Below are positions 1 through 9,717 of a DNA stretch of 64,000 nt, piece by piece (within the stretch, counting starts at the first letter, position 1; each line of letters begins with the position of its first letter). Both the position numbers and the translations under genes were made by a program. The notes beneath the pieces are model-generated. The model was not told where the DNA came from. It saw nothing but the letters and a program-made list of their open reading frames with translations, and did no database searches. This DNA comes from Desulfobacterales bacterium (GTDB taxonomy: Bacteria; Desulfobacterota; Desulfobacteria; Desulfobacterales; Desulfosalsimonadaceae): positions 496,001 to 560,000 of the forward strand of contig JAXHNP010000002.1 in assembly GCA_034520365.1 (NCBI GenBank). Direction: 5' to 3'.

Positions 1-101
1 TGTGATTGTTTGTGCACCGAATAGGTTGCAGTCTTGCGTGTGAGTAACCTTTAAGAAATATATATTAACACAAAAACCATTATTTGCAAGGTTTTGACGA
101 C

Positions 102-362
102 GTGAAATCGACCCAGCTTTATCAGCACTTAAAAGAGACGGCAGAAAAATTAGATATCACGGTTTCCGAACAAAACCTGCGCGCCACGGGGATAAACGCC
201 AGAAGCGGGCTTTGTACGGTTAAAGGCAGGCAGCTTTTCATTATGGAAAAAAACCTGCCGGTCCGCCAAAAGGTTGAAGTCCTGGCTGACTGCCTCCGCC
301 AAATGCCGCTGGATAATATTTACCTCGTGCCGGCGGTCCGCAATTACCTTGAGCGCTCCTGA
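102..362 (+). CDS. Conserved small hypothetical protein
   Basis: About 86 residues, soluble, with no signal peptide or membrane segment, and no family that I recognise. The frame is open from a TTG at 84, but an AAGG at 88-91 lies about 10 nt before the GTG at 102, so GTG 102 is preferred. It is followed directly by an array of 8-bp repeats and then a long non-coding stretch. The mix of charged residues and regular codon use suggest a real gene. Its function is unknown. Confidence 0.6.
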   Translation: MKSTQLYQHLKETAEKLDITVSEQNLRATGINARSGLCTVKGRQLFIMEKNLPVRQKVEVLADCLRQMPLDNIYLVPAVRNYLERS

Positions 363-365
363 AAG

Positions 366-405
366 GCACTGAGGTACTAAGGCACTAAGGCACTAAGGCA
401 CTAAG
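366..405. repeat. Five tandem 8-bp repeats
   Basis: Five direct units of GCACTAAG: the first reads GCACTGAG, the second GTACTAAG and the last three are identical. They lie just after the stop of the small hypothetical gene. A simple sequence array of this kind may vary in copy number between strains. Confidence 0.85.
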
Positions 406-1085
406 GGGAAAAAGGAATAATAGGTTTCAGGTTTCAGGTGTCAGGAAATATTGTGCGAGCGAGCGAGCCAAAATTTTTACAAGCCTGAACACTGTGAAAC
501 CTGAAACCTTTAATTTTACGCCTAACACCCAAAACCCAATACCTAAAACCCAATCCCCAAAGTTACTAAGAAGGGCCCTTAACGCACACACCAACCCCCG
601 AATTCTTTGGCTTGAATCAAAAGTTTACATAATATTTCTTATCAGACGTTATAAATTTATTGCTGGCAGGGTCAGCTACGATGCTGACCGGCTATACGAG
701 CAAATCAATCAGATTCATAAAAATTGATGGCCACCAAAAATTAAATTTGTAGCGTCGGCCACCGTGCCGACTTCACCACTGTGCCGTCCTCATGGTGCGA
801 ACGGCCCATGACTGCGGTTGTTACCGCCAAGGCCAATTACCCTGTTGAATGCCGGCTTGAACTGTGCTAGTTTGAAATTTTAATGGAATGGCTTGCATTA
901 AAAACTCGGCTGTCATTTCGAGCGCCAGCGAGAAACCTTAAGATTCCTCGTCGCTGTCGCTCCTCGGAATGACCGCTGAGGAAGACTGTCGCTCCTCCAA
1001 TGGCAGATCGATTTTGAATTTTTCGAGCACAACATCGTCCTGCTGGCGCGGCACCTCATATGAAGAAGGGTCTTCGGAATGCGTA
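406..1085. other. Long non-coding interval with repeats
   Basis: No convincing gene. It contains an inverted pair of GTTTCAGG-type repeats (423-445 against 484-508), a run of CCTAAAACCC-like words (about 519-560), a fragment of the GTCGGCCACCGTGCCGAC repeat seen in the MITE-like elements (about 753-770), and copy A of a dispersed hairpin repeat (912-974). A 77-codon open frame at 494-727 is built from these repeats and is not called. Confidence 0.6.
912..974. repeat. Dispersed hairpin repeat, copy A
   Basis: Begins GTCATTTCGAGCGCCAGCGA and ends CTCCTCGGAATGACC, so the ends are near-inverted copies of each other. Related copies occur at 11921-11984 (opposite orientation) and 17091-17170. It lies directly upstream of xseA, and the open frame upstream of the xseA start codon runs through it, which argues against a longer XseA. 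Confidence 0.8.
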
Positions 1086-2441
1086 ATGACAAAAATTGAA
1101 CGCAACATATATACCGTCAGCGAACTGACGCAAAAAATTAAAGCGCTGCTTGAAGAAAAATATCCATTTATTTGGATTAACGGTGAAATTTCTAATTTTA
1201 AAATCCCGGCATCCGGACACTATTACTTCACCTTAAAAGATGATGCCGCACAGATCAGCGCGGTCATGTTTCGCGGCCAGAACAAGCGGCTTAAATTTTT
1301 ACCCGAGGACGGCATGAGTGTGACCGGGTACGGCCGGGTCAGCGTGTATGCCCCGCGCGGCGCCTACCAGATAATCCTTGAGTACCTGGAGCCGTCCGGT
1401 GTCGGCACCCTGCAGGCGGCATTTGAACAACTTAAAGTAAAACTTTCAGAAGAAGGCCTGTTTGACGCAAGTTTTAAAAAGCCCCTGCCGTTTCTGCCGC
1501 AAAAAATCTGCCTGATCACCTCAGCCACCGGTGCGGTGGTCCATGACATGATCCGGGTGATGGGCCGGCGGTTTCCGAATATCCATATTGAAATCATTCC
1601 GGTCAGCGTTCAGGGAGATGCGGCCGTGGATGAGATTTGCGCCGCCATTGATCTTATAAATTACCGAAATGATGCGGATCTGGCCATTCTCGCCCGGGGC
1701 GGCGGCTCGCTGGAGGATTTGTGGCCCTTTAATTCCGAAAAAATGGCCCGGGCGATATTTGCCTCTGGCATCCCGATCGTGTCCGCAGTCGGCCATGAAA
1801 CCGATTATACGATTGCCGATTTTGTGGCCGATCTTCGGGCGCCCACGCCCTCGGCTGCGGCTGAAATCGTGGTTCCGGTTAAAACCGAGCTGGTAAACCG
1901 CGCCCATCAGCTGACCCGGCAGCTTGTATCCGGCTTTTCCGGGTTTTTGAATCAACAGCAACGGCACATTCAGCAGTTGACCGACCGGCTCGTACATCCC
2001 CAACGACGGCTGGATGATTTAAAGCTCCGCCTGGATGATTATTCCGAACGGCTTTACGGCGCATTTAAGCGAGCGGTCCGCCGGGAAGCCGAACGGCTGC
2101 AGTGGCGAACCGACAGGCTTTATAAAAACACGCCGCAGGCCATGATTCAATTGCGGCGAAACCAGTTAATACAGTTAAGCAGCCAGATGCGGGCCGCAGC
2201 AGAGACACACGTCACCACCCGGGCATTGACGCTAAGGGCCCTTAATGGCAGACTGCACGCTTTAAACCCGGCAGCGGTGCTGGACAGGGGATACAGCATT
2301 GCCCGCCGGGTTTCGGATCAGTCGATTATACAGGATGCCGCCGCTGTCCAATCCGGAGAGCTGCTTGAATTGCTTTTAGCCAAGGGAACCATTATCTGCC
2401 GTGCGGAGGGAAACCAGGAAGATGGCCAAGAAAACGTTTGA
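1086..2441 (+). CDS. xseA: Exodeoxyribonuclease VII large subunit
   Basis: Large subunit of ExoVII, which together with many copies of XseB degrades single-stranded DNA to oligonucleotides in the cytoplasm. The 451-residue product has the usual family length. It begins with the N-terminal OB fold (YTVSELTQKIKALLEEKYPF), followed by the nuclease core (LARGGGSLEDLWPFN and GHETDYTIADFVADLRAPTP) and a long charged coiled coil. The ATG at 1086 is chosen because the 39 codons upstream translate a dispersed repeat. The 3' end overlaps xseB, as is common for this pair. Confidence 0.97.
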   Translation: MTKIERNIYTVSELTQKIKALLEEKYPFIWINGEISNFKIPASGHYYFTLKDDAAQISAVMFRGQNKRLKFLPEDGMSVTGYGRVSVYAPRGAYQIILEYLEPSGVGTLQAAFEQLKVKLSEEGLFDASFKKPLPFLPQKICLITSATGAVVHDMIRVMGRRFPNIHIEIIPVSVQGDAAVDEICAAIDLINYRNDADLAILARGGGSLEDLWPFNSEKMARAIFASGIPIVSAVGHETDYTIADFVADLRAPTPSAAAEIVVPVKTELVNRAHQLTRQLVSGFSGFLNQQQRHIQQLTDRLVHPQRRLDDLKLRLDDYSERLYGAFKRAVRREAERLQWRTDRLYKNTPQAMIQLRRNQLIQLSSQMRAAAETHVTTRALTLRALNGRLHALNPAAVLDRGYSIARRVSDQSIIQDAAAVQSGELLELLLAKGTIICRAEGNQEDGQENV

Positions 2442-2667
2442 AGACGCCATGACCCAGCTTGAAAAAATCGTTCAGGAACTTGAATCCGGGGACCTGCCCC
2501 TGGAGAAGGCGCTTAAAAAATTTGAGGAAGGGGTAAAGCTCTCCAAGTTCTGTTTTGACAAACTGGAGGAGACCGAAAAGAAAATCACCATGCTGACCGC
2601 AGACCCGGAGGGCAATGTGAGTGAGGCCGGGTTTCCGGCCGATCGCGACGAAGCAGAGGATGATTAA
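2422..2667 (+). CDS. xseB: Exodeoxyribonuclease VII small subunit
   Basis: Small helical subunit of ExoVII that binds the XseA coiled coil. The product is 81 residues, of family length, with the typical FEDAMTQLEKIVQELESGDL start and an acidic tail. ATG 2422 is preferred over the in-frame GTG 2401 because a GGAGGG (2405-2410) lies about 11 nt ahead of it. It overlaps xseA by 20 nt and is followed 3 nt later by ispA, so the genes are transcribed together. Confidence 0.95.
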   Translation: MAKKTFEDAMTQLEKIVQELESGDLPLEKALKKFEEGVKLSKFCFDKLEETEKKITMLTADPEGNVSEAGFPADRDEAEDD

Positions 2668-2670
2668 TCC

Positions 2671-3564
2671 GTGTCCGAATCCTTTGATTTTAATAATTAT
2701 CTGGATGAAAAACGCCAGCAGGTCAATCAGTGGCTCACGGATTATATCAACCAGCGGCTTGATAATCGCCGGCCGCTCTGCCAGGCCATGAGCTACTCCC
2801 TGATGGCGGGCGGAAAACGCTTCCGCCCCATTCTCTGCCTGGCGGCGGCTGAGGCCGCGGGCGAAACCAATCATCCGAATGTAATCATGTGCGGCGGCGC
2901 CCTGGAGATGATCCATACCTATTCCCTGGTTCATGACGATCTGCCGGCAATGGACAATGATAAGCTGCGGCGGGGCCGGCCCACCTGCCATGTGCAGTTT
3001 GACGAGGCCACCGCGATTTTGGCCGGCGATGCCCTGCTTACCCTGGCCTTTGAAATTATGGCGGATCTGGCCGCTGACCACCCAATGGGGGCGCGGGTCA
3101 TGCAGCATGTTTCCAGGGCGGCCGGATACCAGGGAATGATAGAAGGCCAAATGCGCGATCTGGCGGCAGAGGGCAAAACCCTTGACCTGGATGCCCTCAA
3201 GCAGGTGCATGAGTTTAAAACCGGCGCCCTGATCGAGGCGGCCGTGGTGTCCGGCGCACTGCTGGCGCGCGCCGGTTCAGCCCAAATTGATGCGCTTTCC
3301 GAATATGCCAAAAACATCGGCCTGGCCTTTCAGGTAACAGATGATATTCTGAATGTGGAAGGCGACCCGGATTTGATGGGTAAAGCCGCGGGCACGGACC
3401 TTAAGCGTAAAAAATCCACTTACCCGGGACTTATGGGGCTTGAGGCATCCAAATCCTTTGCCCGCGAACTGGTCAACAATGCCTTGCAAGCGATTGCGCA
3501 TTTTGATACCAAGGCAGAGCCTCTGGTTGCGCTGGCAAAGTACATTATCGAACGGAAACGCTGA
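2671..3564 (+). CDS. ispA: Polyprenyl (farnesyl/geranyl) diphosphate synthase
   Basis: Condenses isopentenyl diphosphate with allylic diphosphates to give C15 (possibly C20) prenyl chains for quinones and cell-wall carrier lipids. The GTG-started product has 297 residues. The first aspartate-rich motif DDLPAMD is at residues 89-95 and the second, DDILN, at 224-228; MAGGKRFRP near residue 45 binds the homoallylic diphosphate. It sits between xseB and dxs, the usual order in many proteobacteria. The exact chain length made cannot be read from sequence alone. Confidence 0.95.
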   Translation: MSESFDFNNYLDEKRQQVNQWLTDYINQRLDNRRPLCQAMSYSLMAGGKRFRPILCLAAAEAAGETNHPNVIMCGGALEMIHTYSLVHDDLPAMDNDKLRRGRPTCHVQFDEATAILAGDALLTLAFEIMADLAADHPMGARVMQHVSRAAGYQGMIEGQMRDLAAEGKTLDLDALKQVHEFKTGALIEAAVVSGALLARAGSAQIDALSEYAKNIGLAFQVTDDILNVEGDPDLMGKAAGTDLKRKKSTYPGLMGLEASKSFARELVNNALQAIAHFDTKAEPLVALAKYIIERKR

Positions 3565-3573
3565 TTATTTAAA

Positions 3574-5472
3574 ATGAATTTACTTGATTCCATCATATCA
3601 CCGACAGATTTAAAAAACATTCCCCGGCAGGATCTGCCCAAGCTCGCCCGGGAAATCCGCCAGCTGATTGTGGATGTCGTTTCCAAAACCGGGGGGCATC
3701 TGGCCTCCAACCTGGGGGTGGTGGAACTTACCCTGGCGCTCCACTATGTATTTGATGTGCCCAATGATAAAATTGTGTGGGATGTGGGCCATCAGGCCTA
3801 TACCCATAAACTTTTGACCGGCCGCAAAGAGCGCTTTCACACCCTCCGCCAGCATGAGGGGCTCTCCGGATTTCCCAGGCGAAGCGAAAGCCCCTATGAT
3901 GCGTTTTCCACCGGACACAGCTCAACATCGATTTCCGCCGGCTTAGGCATTGTTTGCGCCAAGCGCCTGAGTCAGGATCCGTCAAAAGTCATCTCTGTGA
4001 TCGGCGATGGGTCCATGACCGCAGGCCTTGCCTATGAGGCCTTAAACCAGGCGGGGGGCCTGAAAAAAGACCTCATCGTGATCTTAAATGACAATGAGAT
4101 GTCGATTTCCAAAAATGTGGGCGCCCTCTCCTCTCTTTTAAGCCGGACCTTCTCAGCCAAATACCTGCAGGATTTGCGAAAAGAGGTGGGCGAGCTGATC
4201 CGATCGCTGCCGGGCATCGGAAACGATGCCTACCAGTTTGCTAAGCGGGCCGAAGAATCGGTCAAAGCGTTTGTTACGCCGGGGATTTTGTTTGAAGCGT
4301 TTAATTTTGAATATTTCGGGCCCATCAAAGGGCATCGCATGGACCAGCTGATCGATATGCTGGAGAATATCAAAAACATTGACGAGCCGGTGCTCCTGCA
4401 TGTGGCCACGCAGAAAGGCCGGGGATATGAGCCGGCGGAAAAAAATCCGGTCTATTTCCACGGCGTGGGCTGTTTTAAAATCGACACCGGAGACAAGCTG
4501 GCCAGCCAGCGATGCGCGCCATCATACACCGAAATATTTGGAAACACCATGGTGGAACTGGCCGCTACAGATGATAAAATTATTGCAGTCACTGCGGCCA
4601 TGCCTGAGGGCACAGGGCTGGTTGAATTTTCAAACCAGTTTCCGGACCGCTTCTTTGATGTGGGCATTGCCGAGCAGCACGGGGTGACCTTTGCCGCCGG
4701 CATGGCAACGGAAGGATATAAACCCGTGGTGGCCATTTATTCCACATTCCTGCAGCGGGCCTATGATCAACTGATCCATGATGTCTGCCTGGAAGCCCTG
4801 CCGGTCACCTTTGCCTTGGACCGCGGCGGTATCGTGGGAGAAGACGGCCCCACCCACCACGGGTTGTTTGATTTTTCATATCTGCGATCCATGCCCAACA
4901 TGGTGGTGATGGCGCCCAAAGACGAAAATGAACTGCGCCGGATGCTAAAAACCGCTGTCGATCATCCGGGCCCCGCTGCCTTTCGCTACCCCCGGGGGCC
5001 GGGTATCGGGGTGGATCTTGAGGGGCCTCTCACCCCTTTGCCAATCGGCCGCGGGGAAATCCTGGCCCACGGGGACGATCTGCTGATTCTGGCCATTGGC
5101 CTGACAGTCAGCGAGGCGGTTACCGCCCGGAAAACCCTGGCCGAAACCTATGGAATAAATGCCACGGTGGTAAACGCCCGGTTCGTAAAACCCCTTGACA
5201 TCGACCTTATTTCTGAATTGGCCGGCAAAATCCCCAATATTTTAACCGTCGAGGAAAATGTCTGCCAGGGCGGATTCGGCAGCGCTGTTCTGGAGGCCCT
5301 GCATGATGCCGGAATCCAGGGCTTTCAGGTAAAACGCCTGGGCATCCGGGACACATTTGTTGAGCACGGCTCCCGGGAAGTGCTGCGGGCCAAATACGGT
5401 ATTGATGCGGACGGCATTGTGAAGGCCGCAGTCTCCTGGTTTTCCCTTAAGACCCGTCAAACCGGCTCATGA
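3574..5472 (+). CDS. dxs: 1-deoxy-D-xylulose-5-phosphate synthase
   Basis: Thiamine-diphosphate enzyme that joins pyruvate and glyceraldehyde 3-phosphate, the first step of the MEP isoprenoid pathway. The product is 632 residues, full family length. The ThDP/Mg motif [15 protein letters not shown] starts at residue 144, and the pyrimidine-domain segment [15 protein letters not shown] starts near 416. It starts 9 nt after ispA, whose substrate IPP comes from this pathway, and overlaps tlyA by 4 nt (ATGA), which supports one operon. Confidence 0.98.
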   Translation: MNLLDSIISPTDLKNIPRQDLPKLAREIRQLIVDVVSKTGGHLASNLGVVELTLALHYVFDVPNDKIVWDVGHQAYTHKLLTGRKERFHTLRQHEGLSGFPRRSESPYDAFSTGHSSTSISAGLGIVCAKRLSQDPSKVISVIGDGSMTAGLAYEALNQAGGLKKDLIVILNDNEMSISKNVGALSSLLSRTFSAKYLQDLRKEVGELIRSLPGIGNDAYQFAKRAEESVKAFVTPGILFEAFNFEYFGPIKGHRMDQLIDMLENIKNIDEPVLLHVATQKGRGYEPAEKNPVYFHGVGCFKIDTGDKLASQRCAPSYTEIFGNTMVELAATDDKIIAVTAAMPEGTGLVEFSNQFPDRFFDVGIAEQHGVTFAAGMATEGYKPVVAIYSTFLQRAYDQLIHDVCLEALPVTFALDRGGIVGEDGPTHHGLFDFSYLRSMPNMVVMAPKDENELRRMLKTAVDHPGPAAFRYPRGPGIGVDLEGPLTPLPIGRGEILAHGDDLLILAIGLTVSEAVTARKTLAETYGINATVVNARFVKPLDIDLISELAGKIPNILTVEENVCQGGFGSAVLEALHDAGIQGFQVKRLGIRDTFVEHGSREVLRAKYGIDADGIVKAAVSWFSLKTRQTGS

Positions 5473-6209
5473 CCGCCCCCCGGAAAAAACGGCTGGATCT
5501 TTTGGTGGTCGAACGGGGGCTTGCCAAAAGCCGGGAGACCGCCCAAACATTGATTATGAGCGGAAATATCCTGGTAAACGATCAGCCCATGGATAAACCC
5601 GGCATGCAATTGGCTGAAGATGCGCGCATTGTCAGCCGAAAACCCGACATGCCCTATGTGAGCCGGGGCGGACTTAAACTGGCCCACGCCATCACCGAAA
5701 TCGGGATCGATATGCGCGGCTTGATGTGTCTGGATGTGGGTGCCTCCACCGGCGGATTTACGGACTGTATGCTCCAATCCGGCGCCGCCCATGTCTATGC
5801 GGTGGATGTGGGATACGGCCAGCTGGACTGGAGGCTCCGGCAGGACGAGCGGGTGACCGTTGTCGAGCGCACCAATATCCGCTACGTTACCCCGGAAATC
5901 CTGCCGACGGATTTTGACTTAATTACCATTGATGTCTCATTTATATCCTTAAAAATTGTCATCCCGGCCATCGACCCTTTTCTCAAGCCGGATGGGCACA
6001 TACTGGCTTTGATCAAGCCGCAGTTTGAAGTCGGCCGGGAGCAGGTCGGCAAGGGCGGCGTGGTTCGGGATGAAAACCTGCATGAAGCGGTTATTGCTGA
6101 ACTGAAAAGCTATTTTGAAGAATTTGGCCTGGTTTCCGAAATAGTCATCCCCTCCCCTATTCTCGGGCCGAAAGGCAACCGGGAATTTCTGATGTATCTG
6201 GGGCGCTAA
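5469..6209 (+). CDS. tlyA: TlyA-family rRNA 2'-O-methyltransferase
   Basis: Predicted SAM-dependent 2'-O-methyltransferase that modifies cytidines in rRNA; the family was once called hemolysin A. The product is 246 residues. An N-terminal S4 RNA-binding domain ([19 protein letters not shown]) precedes an FtsJ-like Rossmann domain with the SAM motif [11 protein letters not shown] (89-99). The start overlaps the dxs stop by 4 nt, implying translational coupling in the isoprenoid operon. About 150 nt separate it from the next gene, so the operon probably ends here. Confidence 0.93.
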   Translation: MTAPRKKRLDLLVVERGLAKSRETAQTLIMSGNILVNDQPMDKPGMQLAEDARIVSRKPDMPYVSRGGLKLAHAITEIGIDMRGLMCLDVGASTGGFTDCMLQSGAAHVYAVDVGYGQLDWRLRQDERVTVVERTNIRYVTPEILPTDFDLITIDVSFISLKIVIPAIDPFLKPDGHILALIKPQFEVGREQVGKGGVVRDENLHEAVIAELKSYFEEFGLVSEIVIPSPILGPKGNREFLMYLGR

Positions 6210-6356
6210 ACAATTACAACCATTCAGGTTTTTGGGGTTGATTTTTTTTGACAGAATGAGATATGAGAGAAAAATTATCCCTAAATTGAGCGTTCCAAAC
6301 CTTAAATTGGGTTATCATTTTCCGGATTTGAAAATATTTTACGAGAGAGGAGTTTA

Positions 6357-8429
6357 ATGGCAGATATGGCTGAAAATCTGAGAAACATTGCCCTTATCGG
6401 GCACGGCGGCAGCGGCAAGACAACCCTGGCTGAAGTCCTTCTACATAACGCCGGGGTGACCAAACGACTGGGAAGCGTCGATGAAGGCAATTCAGTCATG
6501 GATTTTGAACCTGAGGAGCTGAAACGGCGCTCCAGCATCAGCACCGCGTTCCATCAGTTTGAATGGAAAAAGACACAGGTCACCCTGCTGGATACCCCGG
6601 GGGATCAGAACTTCTTCTCTGACACCCGGATGTGCATGCAGGCGGCGGATGCGGCGCTTCTCGTCATAGATGCCATTAACGGCGTCAAAGTGCAGTCCGA
6701 ACAGGCATGGGAGTTTGCCGAGGAATTCAACCTGCCGGTGATGATCTATATTAATAAGGTGGACCGCGAACGCGCCGATTTCTACAAAGCCTTTGAAGAT
6801 GCCAAAAATATTTTCGAGCCCAAACCGATTCTCCTTCACCTGCCCATCGGCAAGGAGGAAGAATTTAAAGGCGTGGTGGATCTGCTTAGCATGAAAGCCA
6901 TTACATTTGCCGACGGCAAGCCGCAAACCGGCGATATCCCTTCGGACATGCAGGAGGCTGCTGAAAGCGAGCGGGAAGCAATGGTTGAAAACATTGCCGA
7001 AGCAGATGACGAGCTGGTGGAAAAATACCTGGAAGGCGAGGAATTATCCCAGGATGACCTCTACAATGCGCTTCGCAAAGGCATACTCAACCGCACCTTC
7101 GCGCCGGTGGTATGCGGGGCCGCGGTCAAGCAGATTGCCGTGGACCCCCTGTATGACCTGTTTGTACAGGCCATGCCCTCGGCAATTGACAGAGGCCCAA
7201 AGACCGGATACGAACCGGGCACCGAGAATGAAATCACCCGAAACCCCGATCCGTCCGAGCCTTTTTCCGCGCTGGTCTTTAAAACCATTGCCGACCCCTA
7301 TTCCGGACGGCTCACCGTGTTCAAGGTGGTTTCCGGAAGCCTGGGCGGCGACGGCACATTTTACAACCCCACCCGCGACGCCAAGGAGCGCTACAGCCAG
7401 CTCCTTCGGTTGGTGGGCAAGGAACAGAAACAGATCAGCGAGGCCGGCCCCGGAGATATCGTGGCGGTGGCCAAGCTGAAAGAAACCAAAACCGGGGATA
7501 CGCTTTGCGACCCGAACAAAAAAATCCAATTCAAATCCGCAAAGCCCCTGGCCGGCGTGGTCTCTTATGCGGTAGTGCCGAAGAGCCAGGGGGATGAAGA
7601 CAAGATTTTCAGTTCCCTTTCCAAGCTCATGGAAGAGGACTCGGCCCTGACCCTGGAGCGAAACGATGAAACCCGGGAAACGGTGTTAAAGGGCATGGGC
7701 CAGGTCCATATTGAGACGGTTGTGGAGCGGCTCAAACGCAAATACGGCGTGGAGGTTACACTCACCGTTCCCAAGGTTCCCTATAAGGAAACCATCAAAA
7801 AAACCGTCGCCGTCCAGGGCAAACACAAGAAACAATCCGGCGGCCACGGCCAGTACGGGGACTGCTGGGTGCAGTTTGAACCCCTGCCCAAAGGCTCAGG
7901 ATTTGAATTTGAGGATAAAATCGTGGGCGGGGTGATTCCCAAAACCTATATTCCGGCCGTGGAAAAAGGGATTTATGAGGCCGCCCAAAAGGGGGTCCTG
8001 GCCGGTTACCCCTGCATTGACTTTAAAGCCATCCTTTATGACGGCTCCTATCACTCGGTGGACTCATCGGAGATGGCATTTAAAATCGCCGGTTCGCTGG
8101 CTTATAAAAAGGCGGCAGAGCAGGCGGAGCCCACGCTGCTGGAGCCGATCATGGAAGTGGAGGTCACCACGCCGGAAGATTTTATGGGCGATGTCATGGG
8201 CGACTTAAACGGCCGGCGCGGCCGGGTGCTCGGCATGGAAGGTAAAGGCAAGAACCAGGTGGTCCGGGCGAATGTGCCCATGTCCGAGGTGCTGAGCTAT
8301 GCCCCGGATCTCCGCTCCATGACCGGCGGCCGCGGCATTTTTACCATGAAATTCTCCCACTATGATGAAGTGCCGGCCCAGCTGCAGCAGAAAGTCATCG
8401 AAGCGGCCAAGGCCGAGCAGGAGGGATAA
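6357..8429 (+). CDS. fusA: EF-G-like translational GTPase (divergent paralogue)
   Basis: A 690-residue, five-domain EF-G homologue preceded by a good ribosome binding site (GAGAGGAG). G1 reads GHGGSGKT (15-22) and NKVD is at 133-136. The G3 motif is DTPGD (79-83): the histidine found after DTPG in canonical EF-G/EF-Tu, needed for GTP hydrolysis, is Asp here. Switch I reads RRSSIS rather than RGITI. It stands alone rather than in a str operon (rpsL-rpsG-fusA-tuf). These traits match the EF-G-like group frequent in Desulfobacterota, so a role other than, or additional to, bulk translocation is likely. Confidence 0.9.
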   Translation: MADMAENLRNIALIGHGGSGKTTLAEVLLHNAGVTKRLGSVDEGNSVMDFEPEELKRRSSISTAFHQFEWKKTQVTLLDTPGDQNFFSDTRMCMQAADAALLVIDAINGVKVQSEQAWEFAEEFNLPVMIYINKVDRERADFYKAFEDAKNIFEPKPILLHLPIGKEEEFKGVVDLLSMKAITFADGKPQTGDIPSDMQEAAESEREAMVENIAEADDELVEKYLEGEELSQDDLYNALRKGILNRTFAPVVCGAAVKQIAVDPLYDLFVQAMPSAIDRGPKTGYEPGTENEITRNPDPSEPFSALVFKTIADPYSGRLTVFKVVSGSLGGDGTFYNPTRDAKERYSQLLRLVGKEQKQISEAGPGDIVAVAKLKETKTGDTLCDPNKKIQFKSAKPLAGVVSYAVVPKSQGDEDKIFSSLSKLMEEDSALTLERNDETRETVLKGMGQVHIETVVERLKRKYGVEVTLTVPKVPYKETIKKTVAVQGKHKKQSGGHGQYGDCWVQFEPLPKGSGFEFEDKIVGGVIPKTYIPAVEKGIYEAAQKGVLAGYPCIDFKAILYDGSYHSVDSSEMAFKIAGSLAYKKAAEQAEPTLLEPIMEVEVTTPEDFMGDVMGDLNGRRGRVLGMEGKGKNQVVRANVPMSEVLSYAPDLRSMTGGRGIFTMKFSHYDEVPAQLQQKVIEAAKAEQEG

Positions 8430-8464
8430 AATCTCAGCCCCCCTTTGAAAAAGGCCATCAACTC

Positions 8465-8554
8465 ACCCCCCCCTTTGAAAAAGGGGGGATTGGGGGGATT
8501 TATATTGGGCCATAATAAAAAATCCCCCTAAATCCCCCTTTACAAAGGGGGACT
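8465..8554. terminator. Large hairpin between convergent genes
   Basis: The left arm (about 8465-8500) contains CCCCCCTTTGAAAAAGGGGG and the right arm (about 8520-8554) is its approximate inverse, so the whole stretch can fold into a long stem with further hairpins inside each arm. It lies between the convergent EF-G-like and diguanylate cyclase genes and probably terminates transcription from both sides. It also resembles widely dispersed CCCCTTT...AAAGGGG repeats. The remaining bases to 8656 hold only CCTAAACCC-like words. Confidence 0.65.
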
Positions 8555-8656
8555 TAAAGGAAACGGCCATTTTTAAGGGCATATGCAAAGCCAAAGGCAC
8601 TGATTTTTTTAACCCTAAACCGTGAACCCTAAACCCTGAACCTTAAACTACTTCCC

Positions 8657-9685
8657 TCACCTCCCCCGCCGGCCCTTGGCGGCATAAAGGGCGGCGTCCG
8701 CCTGACGCATAATATCTTCAAGTTCCGGCGCTTCAGCTTTTCCTTCAAGGGCTTCAATCCCCCAGCTCATTCCCGCGCGGATTGAATGGCTTTCAGCCCA
8801 CTCGATAAACTCTTTATTCAACCGCTTCATTACAGCATCAGCGTCCTCTTTGAAACTGTTGGTCAAAAGAAATACAAACTCATCACCGCCAATTCGCGCC
8901 GTAATATCCGTTTTCCGAAAGTTTTGCTTTATCAGCCATGCAAACTGCTGAAGCACCCGGTCGCCCATGGCATGGCCCAGCTCGTCATTGACCGCCTTAA
9001 ACCCGTCCAGATCGACAAAAACAAAAACCAGCGGCAGCCGGGTGCGCTGGTAAAGCGAAAGCAGATAGCCGGCAGCGGATAAAAATGCGCGGCGGTTTAA
9101 GAGCCCGGTTAACTCATCTTTTCGGGCATGTTCCTCGGCCTGCGCTTTTATTCGTTCGATACCCCGAACCAGAAAATAGGTATAGTGCAGGCAGACCAGC
9201 AGAAAAATGCAGAAGAAATAAAACGGATAAGACGGCCAATGCCCGATCAGGTAATAATGCGTGGGAACAGCCACAATGCCGACCAAAAGGGCGTTGCCGG
9301 AAACAACGATAAAATTTTTATGCCCGTGCTGAATCCCGTTTCCGATAACGGCAATAACAATCAAAACCAGGGTGGGCGGAATGGCAAACGGGTCAAGGAT
9401 AACCACGGTGCCGGCACCCAGCAGATCGATCCAGTTGGCCGCGCGCACGCCGATTATGCCTATGCCCCTTTTTTTAAAATACTGCCACCAAAGGATATGG
9501 AATGCGAAGAACACGGCGAATAATATGGCTATCACCGTATTATTTAAAGCCAGCGGCGGGCGGGGTAAAAAATAGAAATAAAAAGCGGTGAGCGCGCCAA
9601 GCCCCATCCGGATGACAAACTGATACCACGGAATATAAATTACAACCGTGCCATCCAGAAGCTCATGGTTATCATCGGCTGTCAT
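8657..9685 (-). CDS. Membrane-anchored diguanylate cyclase (GGDEF)
   Basis: Makes the second messenger cyclic di-GMP from two GTP. The product is 342 residues. About six hydrophobic segments between residues 20 and 175 form a membrane sensor or anchor of no family that I recognise. The GGDEF domain begins at DELTGLLNRR (190-199), with the catalytic GGDEF at 266-270. An inhibitory-site motif RKTD (257-260) lies exactly five residues before GGDEF, so product feedback is expected. No EAL domain is present. A PilZ protein is encoded about 5 kb away, but there is no operon link. Confidence 0.93.
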   Translation of the reverse strand: MTADDNHELLDGTVVIYIPWYQFVIRMGLGALTAFYFYFLPRPPLALNNTVIAILFAVFFAFHILWWQYFKKRGIGIIGVRAANWIDLLGAGTVVILDPFAIPPTLVLIVIAVIGNGIQHGHKNFIVVSGNALLVGIVAVPTHYYLIGHWPSYPFYFFCIFLLVCLHYTYFLVRGIERIKAQAEEHARKDELTGLLNRRAFLSAAGYLLSLYQRTRLPLVFVFVDLDGFKAVNDELGHAMGDRVLQQFAWLIKQNFRKTDITARIGGDEFVFLLTNSFKEDADAVMKRLNKEFIEWAESHSIRAGMSWGIEALEGKAEAPELEDIMRQADAALYAAKGRRGR

Positions 9686-9717
9686 ACATGCACCCGGCGC
9701 TCCTTTTTTACGGGATA

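Noticed and set aside
494..727. Possible 77-residue gene
   Set aside because: It is built from CCTAAAACCC-like repeats, has no Shine-Dalgarno and no protein-like pattern.
969..1085. N-terminal extension of XseA by 39 residues
   Set aside because: The start of the extension lies in dispersed repeat copy A, the extension gives a low-complexity Ser/Thr/Cys sequence unlike XseA, and the family begins near IERNIYTVSEL.
2392..3210. 272-codon antisense frame over xseB and ispA
   Set aside because: It mirrors two well-supported genes; GC-rich codon bias keeps the opposite strand open by chance.
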